In this document: piece by piece, positions 5,694 to 9,745 of the stretch
How positions within the stretch are numbered: the stretch's first letter is position 1
Layout of the letters: every line of letters begins with the position of its first letter
Source: Holophaga sp.
GTDB taxonomy: Bacteria; Acidobacteriota; Holophagae; Holophagales; Holophagaceae
Reading direction: 5' to 3'
Assembly: GCA_030691225.1 (NCBI GenBank)
Contig: JAUYES010000533.1
Span: 1 to 9,745 of the forward strand
DNA: 9,745 bases
Made by a program: the position numbers and the translations under genes
Notes under the pieces: generated by a model
Databases searched by the model: none
What the model was told of the DNA's origin: nothing
The model's input: only the letters and a program-made list of their open reading frames with translations

Positions 5694-8144
5694 CTAGTCG
5701 ACGGTGATGGATTTGGAGACGTTTTTGGGGGCATCGGGATGAACACCGTGGTCCACCACCTGCAGGCGATCCAGGTATTCCATTTTCAGCACGGACATCC
5801 GGAAGGCCAAGCGCTGAAGCAGCACGCTGGCAGCGAAGACAAACAGATTGGAATCACCTGACGCAGGCACTTCCAGGAACTGCGACCAGTAATGTTCCTG
5901 GCCCATGGGCTTGCCGTTGGCGGCCATGGCCAGTTCGGCGTTCTTCTCGGCAATCAGGATGATGTCGGCGCCCCGGATTTTGTGGGTGTGGATCTGGCTG
6001 ATGGTGATCCGAATATCACGTTCGTCGGGCGGACAGACGAACAGCAACGGGTAGTTTGAAAAGCGCCGTTCGACGAGCTCAGGCCAAGCCTTCAGCGACT
6101 CAAGGCCTCCAGCAAAAGGCGTATCGCCCCGCTGTGCTTCGTAGGTTTCCAGCAACCCCGCCAAATCATGAATGGAGAACAGTGTGTTCTTCCCAAGGAT
6201 CGTGTTGGGTCCGTGTTTGAACTCCGCTGCGTCATAACCCTCGGCGTGATTGAGTACGACCTCACGAATCTTCAGGGCGCCTTCCCGAGCCAAACCAATG
6301 AGGCCAGTGCCCAGGATATGCAGGCTGGGCTCCAGGAATAATCGCTGCGCCGCCGCCTCGACATCCTTCTCGCCGTGACCCAGGGTCTCCAGGATTAGTG
6401 CGCGGGCCTCGCTCAGTTTTTCAACAATCTTGCGTTCATTAAGCGAAAAACTAGCGGCCAACACGTACAGGACGGCCACCTGATTCAGGAAACTCTTGGT
6501 TGCCGCCACTGCGATTTCTGGGCCGCATAGAATCGGCAGGTAGAACTCGGAAAGCTCCTGGGGAATACGGCTATTTTCGTTGTTCACCAGGGAAATGCGG
6601 CGCAGGGCGGGAATTCTGGCGCGCACATCCTGAAGGATATCGACAAGATCCTTGGTCTCTCCTGATTGTGTGATCGCAACGAGCAGATCCGCCGGGTTCA
6701 GCCCATTCATATACATGGAGCGGAACATCCCAGGATTGCATGGGAAAACCGCGACTCCAGCCAAATTATTGAAAAAATAACCCGCCGTAAGTGCTGCATG
6801 ATAAGAGGTTCCAGATGCCACCAAGAAAACGCGACCCCCATTTTTCTGGGCCTCACGGATGGCCTTCACCAGATCCAGCAGATGTTGAGTGACCCGACGG
6901 CGCTTTTTCCAAATGATGACCAAGTCCAAGAGGGCCAAGGCCTCCCAGGCCTCGGGTTCCAATCGCGCTAGGTCGGCCAACAGGGCTCGTTCGTCCGATA
7001 CGCAACGAATGGGTTGAGTTGTCCACACGGCTTTGTGTGATTTCACGCGGTCTGCCAGTTCCAAGTACACCGGGTCGACCTGCAGCGCGGCAAAGGCTTG
7101 GCGAAGGCTCGGCTCGTCGCCAGCCTCATAGAGCTTCATGACCTTATCGACCAGAGCCTTGCAGAGATCGATTCGATCCTCAAAAGCAGCGAAGAGCCCC
7201 TCGGTTTCGGGTGAACGGAAATAGTAGCGGATGATCTCTTCCAGGTTCTCTGGTGACGAAGCGATTTCCTGATCCATAAAATACTGGAAAGGCGCCCGCA
7301 GGCCTGTATCCCGCACGTTCAACTTGGATCGCTTGGGACGCGGAGTGGCAAAACTGACCGCCCCACTGAGCTTGAAAATCACGTATTCCCGCTCCGTGAA
7401 CCAGATGCCTTCCCCTTCTGCCAAGGGAATTAGCATGCGGGTCTTGGACAGGACCGAGGTCAAATCGCTGGAAACCACGACAAATTCACCAAAGGCATCG
7501 GTGCCGATGCCCGCGTAGAGCGAAGAACCCGACTTGACTGCCACGACTCCCATTCCGTGCGGATCCGCAAAGGCCGCAGCATAGGAGCCTTCCGCCTGGG
7601 CATTGGCTTTTCTGGCAGCATCCATCAACAGGAATGCGCTATCTGGGATCGCAGCTCCGGGCTTCAAGACGGCATGGCAGGCTTCTAATACTGGTATTGG
7701 ATTCGCCACATTCTCCGCGTAAAAGTGCTCAGCCAGATGGGTAATCATCTCGCCGTCGTTATCGGAAACCACCTGATGTCCCTGACTGGTGAGGTAGGGT
7801 TTCAGGGTGTCCGTATTGGAGATATTGCCGTTGTGGGCACCCACGAATTTGATCTTGCAAGCCATGAGGTGCGGCTGGCAATTTACCTCGGTCACGGCGC
7901 CATAGGTGGCCCACCTAACCTGACCGATGAAGCGCTGGCCGGATTCCTGGTCGATGCCCATTTCGGGGACGACTCGGCTCGGTGCGCCGACCTTTTTTAG
8001 CAGGCGAATGCCATGATCCTGACAAATGAAGGCACCGCCGGTCGAGTCGTAACCTCGGTACTCGAGGCGTTTGAGAAGCTCACCACCCTCAAAACCAAGG
8101 GCTGGGTTATCCGTTTTGTAGCAGATCGAGACAATCCCACACAT
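5694..8144 (-). CDS. glmS: Glutamine-fructose-6-phosphate aminotransferase (isomerizing), enlarged form
   Basis: At 816 residues against about 609 in E. coli, this enzyme makes glucosamine-6-phosphate from fructose-6-P and glutamine, the first step to UDP-GlcNAc for peptidoglycan and LPS. The N-terminal class II amidotransferase (about 1-270) has nucleophile Cys2, LEYRGYDS (27-34), VRWATYG (76-82), NCQPH and HNG (104-106). SIS1 (about 436-560) has SGTSYHAAL, TQSGET (492-497) and GPEIAVAATKSF. SIS2 (about 605-790) has E621, K625, E628 and H644, spaced exactly as E481, K485, E488 and H504 of E. coli. The end KNVSKSITVD supplies the conserved C-terminal lysine K811. Extra length lies mainly at about 310-437 (roughly 100 residues more than E. 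coli, helical) and 655-700. The ATG at 8144 has GGAG about 9 nt upstream that overlaps the preceding TAG. All key residues are present, so it is probably active, although a related sugar aminotransferase is possible. Confidence 0.92.
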   Translation of the reverse strand: MCGIVSICYKTDNPALGFEGGELLKRLEYRGYDSTGGAFICQDHGIRLLKKVGAPSRVVPEMGIDQESGQRFIGQVRWATYGAVTEVNCQPHLMACKIKFVGAHNGNISNTDTLKPYLTSQGHQVVSDNDGEMITHLAEHFYAENVANPIPVLEACHAVLKPGAAIPDSAFLLMDAARKANAQAEGSYAAAFADPHGMGVVAVKSGSSLYAGIGTDAFGEFVVVSSDLTSVLSKTRMLIPLAEGEGIWFTEREYVIFKLSGAVSFATPRPKRSKLNVRDTGLRAPFQYFMDQEIASSPENLEEIIRYYFRSPETEGLFAAFEDRIDLCKALVDKVMKLYEAGDEPSLRQAFAALQVDPVYLELADRVKSHKAVWTTQPIRCVSDERALLADLARLEPEAWEALALLDLVIIWKKRRRVTQHLLDLVKAIREAQKNGGRVFLVASGTSYHAALTAGYFFNNLAGVAVFPCNPGMFRSMYMNGLNPADLLVAITQSGETKDLVDILQDVRARIPALRRISLVNNENSRIPQELSEFYLPILCGPEIAVAATKSFLNQVAVLYVLAASFSLNERKIVEKLSEARALILETLGHGEKDVEAAAQRLFLEPSLHILGTGLIGLAREGALKIREVVLNHAEGYDAAEFKHGPNTILGKNTLFSIHDLAGLLETYEAQRGDTPFAGGLESLKAWPELVERRFSNYPLLFVCPPDERDIRITISQIHTHKIRGADIILIAEKNAELAMAANGKPMGQEHYWSQFLEVPASGDSNLFVFAASVLLQRLAFRMSVLKMEYLDRLQVVDHGVHPDAPKNVSKSITVD

Positions 8145-8156
8145 AAATTGACGCTC

Positions 8157-8543
8157 CTAGTTCCCGATTCGCTTAATGAATTCAGCTTGGTTCACAACGT
8201 ATCGGGTGTGGGTGCCTTCCCCGATCTTGCCTTGCTCATCCCACATTTCACCCGTGAAGGTGATCTTTTTACCCTCGACCTGGGTAATCGTCACCATGCA
8301 CCGGACCTTTTGCCCGATGGGTGTGGCCTTAAGGTGCCGCACGGCTACTTCGATACCTACGGTGCCCTGTCCTTCTGGAAGTTTGGGGTCCACTGCTTGG
8401 AGCGCCGTGCATTCGAATAGGGCCACCAGGGATGGTGTGCTGAAAACATCGAGTGCACCGGAAGCCACTGCGGCAGCCGATTCGCGTGCCTCGGAAGTTT
8501 TTTCAAACTGGTGGGTAAGGCCAGGTTTAATGGCATCGTTCAT
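8157..8543 (-). CDS. Hot-dog-fold thioesterase of the fluoroacetyl-CoA thioesterase (FlK) type
   Basis: This is a 128-residue single hot-dog domain, likely cytosolic and dimeric. STPSLVALFECTALQAV (35-51) contains T36 and E44 and AVRHLKATPIG (67-77) contains H70. The spacings (8 and 26) equal those of the FlK catalytic triad T42/E50/H76. The strand end IGEGTHTRYVV (107-117) is also typical of this family. FlK itself hydrolyses fluoroacetyl-CoA, but most homologues are general acyl-CoA thioesterases of unknown substrate, and nothing here implies fluoroacetate chemistry. The ATG at 8543 has GGAG 8 nt upstream. It lies 15 bp after the membrane-protein gene and 12 bp before glmS, so it is co-transcribed. 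Confidence 0.85.
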   Translation of the reverse strand: MNDAIKPGLTHQFEKTSEARESAAAVASGALDVFSTPSLVALFECTALQAVDPKLPEGQGTVGIEVAVRHLKATPIGQKVRCMVTITQVEGKKITFTGEMWDEQGKIGEGTHTRYVVNQAEFIKRIGN

Positions 8544-8558
8544 CGAAATACTCCAAGC

Positions 8559-9347
8559 CTAGAAACTCATCCGTTGGAGCAAGGCGGCGCCCGCCACGGC
8601 AACCAGGATGATGCCAATCACTCCGAGTAGGAGAAGGATTCCCATGAGGGTCACGCCAGTCCAAAACCGACTGCGAGGGCAGTCCTCTCCCCACAAAAGG
8701 CAAACTGGCCCACCATACATCAGGCCCGAAATAAGCCCGAGCAGCACAAACCCAAAACAACCGCCAGAAAGTATGCCTGCTCCCCAGAGCAGACCCCATC
8801 CAGCCATGACCCAACCCACGGCCCATTTGCGAATCTGCGGCAGATTCATTAGCAGGGCAATTCCCAGTCCCGTGTTGACCAGCATGACAATGCTGTCACC
8901 GATTCCATGTCTTCCCAGGGCGTAGGCCGCCATTCCCAGGATGCCCGAGAGCAACAGAAAGCCTCCGGCGATTTGGAGCCGAAAGCGCACGGGGCCCTCT
9001 TCATCCTGGGCAAAATCCGAAGGTTGGTTGAAGCGAAAGGCCGGTTCTGCAGGAAGGCTTTGTTCGGGGGAAACCATGACCGGACGCGGGCGCAAGGGGC
9101 GAACGTCCAAATCCAACGCAATACCCGGTGAAGCCAAACTAGCACCCGGGTTTGTCTCTTGAAGCTCGGACCTGGAACCCCCCAGCAATTGCCCAAGAGA
9201 CACCCAAGACTCAGCCTCGCCCTCGGGGCGAGCTGAGTCTTCCGATGAAAAAATTCTTTGCGCTAGGGCAACCTCGAGGCTCGATAGCGTTAGGCCCGAA
9301 AATTCTCGCCCATCACGGGTGCGAACAGTGAATGTCCCGGGCTCCAA
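8559..9347 (-). CDS. Polytopic membrane protein of unknown function
   Basis: This is a 262-residue protein from a TTG at 9347. The start is chosen because GGAG, overlapping the gyrA stop, lies 6 nt upstream and no ATG occurs in frame until residue 91. Residues 5-57 (VRTRDGREFSGLTLSSLE, then SWVSLGQLLG) resemble a GYF_2-like sensing module with its DG.xxxG start and W-x-x-LG end; this is a weak resemblance. Residues 58-120 are Pro/Glu-rich and look like a disordered linker. About four to five hydrophobic segments follow (about 124-144, 150-168, 174-215 possibly as two, and 228-256), with a loop between the last ones carrying C216 and C223. It sits 3 bp after gyrA and 15 bp before the thioesterase gene. 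I do not recognise a function. Confidence 0.75.
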   Translation of the reverse strand: MEPGTFTVRTRDGREFSGLTLSSLEVALAQRIFSSEDSARPEGEAESWVSLGQLLGGSRSELQETNPGASLASPGIALDLDVRPLRPRPVMVSPEQSLPAEPAFRFNQPSDFAQDEEGPVRFRLQIAGGFLLLSGILGMAAYALGRHGIGDSIVMLVNTGLGIALLMNLPQIRKWAVGWVMAGWGLLWGAGILSGGCFGFVLLGLISGLMYGGPVCLLWGEDCPRSRFWTGVTLMGILLLLGVIGIILVAVAGAALLQRMSF

Positions 9348-9350
9348 GGG

Positions 9351-9745
9351 CTACTCCAGGCCTAGCTTCTGGGGCTCCCCACTTTCGTCTGGCCCGGGTT
9401 TGGCAGTCTCGACTTCAGCAGAGAGATCGATATCCTCCTCCTCATCCAAGGCCTGGGCCTGAGCATCGATCATCGCTAGACCTACGACCCGATCGTTTTC
9501 GGAAGGTAGATTGAGGAGTTTCACCCCCATCGCCGCTCTACCCGTTTTGCGCACTTCATTGATGGCAAAGCGGATGACCATGCCTTCCTGTGAGATGAGC
9601 AGGCAACCTTCGCCCGGCTTGACCAGCACAGACCCAACCACACGGCCATTGCGAACCCCAGCACGGATATTGATGACACCGGTGCCACCGCGCCCCTGTA
9701 AACGATAGTCCTGAAGCAAGCTGCGCTTACCGTAGCCCTTTTCGG
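9351..9745 (-). CDS. gyrA: DNA gyrase subunit A, C-terminal end (5' part outside window)
   Basis: The last 130 residues of the GyrA C-terminal beta-pinwheel, which wraps DNA to give gyrase its negative-supercoiling activity. The visible start EKGYGKRSLLQDYRLQGRGG, followed by TGVINIRAG, matches the late-blade segment of GyrA (compare ENGYGKRTPLSEYRxQxRGGKG). LISQEGMVIRF, GRAAMGVKLLNL and ENDRVVGLAMI are standard last-blade motifs. An acidic tail of about 38 residues (DEEEDIDLSAEVE and onward) ends at the TAG. Tails of this kind modulate supercoiling in E. coli GyrA. ParC is less likely given the conserved blade motifs. The reading frame is open at the right edge, so the gene continues beyond it. 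It appears to head the downstream gene train. Confidence 0.95.
   Translation of the reverse strand, partial: EKGYGKRSLLQDYRLQGRGGTGVINIRAGVRNGRVVGSVLVKPGEGCLLISQEGMVIRFAINEVRKTGRAAMGVKLLNLPSENDRVVGLAMIDAQAQALDEEEDIDLSAEVETAKPGPDESGEPQKLGLE

Noticed and set aside
8157..8543. Fluoroacetate resistance function for the FlK-type thioesterase
   Set aside because: The triad spacing fits the family broadly; no fluorometabolite genes are near, and most relatives have other or unknown acyl-CoA substrates.

Overview
This is a 9.7 kb stretch of ordinary, gene-dense bacterial chromosome with moderately high GC. It holds nine clear protein genes, one possible small leader ORF and no sign of phage, transposon, CRISPR or tRNA/rRNA. 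Most genes have a GGAG/GAGG-type ribosome site. The mix of a GyrA tail, an animal-type adenylosuccinate lyase, a Bacteroidetes-like deoxyhypusine-synthase homologue and an oversized GlmS suggests a Gram-negative outside the well-studied Proteobacteria. An acidobacterial (Holophaga/Geothrix-like) source is my guess, not something the sequence proves.

Layout. On the minus strand, purB (635-2086) is followed 36 bp later by an aspartate-semialdehyde-dehydrogenase-like gene (598 to beyond the left edge) that seems to have lost both catalytic residues. Diverging from purB across about 200 bp is glyA (plus strand, start best placed at 2289). That gap carries a 16-bp site matching the chromosome-partition site parS at all but one position, and a 30-codon ORF with a perfect AGGAGG just ahead of purB. 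glyA ends at a strong hairpin terminator that also serves the convergent operon from the right.

The right two thirds is one minus-strand gene train read from right to left: gyrA (C-terminal end only), a polytopic membrane protein, a FlK-type hot-dog thioesterase, an 816-residue GlmS-like amidotransferase, a deoxyhypusine-synthase-like protein and a secreted coiled-coil/retropepsin-like protein. The first five are 3, 15, 12 and 24 bp apart and look co-transcribed; the last follows 53 bp later after a small hairpin.

Functionally, glyA and purB both serve one-carbon/purine metabolism and share a divergent control region. GlmS makes the amino sugar for cell-wall and LPS synthesis. I see no complete new defence or mobile system. 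The points most worth a second look are the parS-like site, the DHS homologue without its catalytic lysine, the dead-looking Asd paralogue, the GlmS insertions and the coiled-coil/aspartic-protease fusion.
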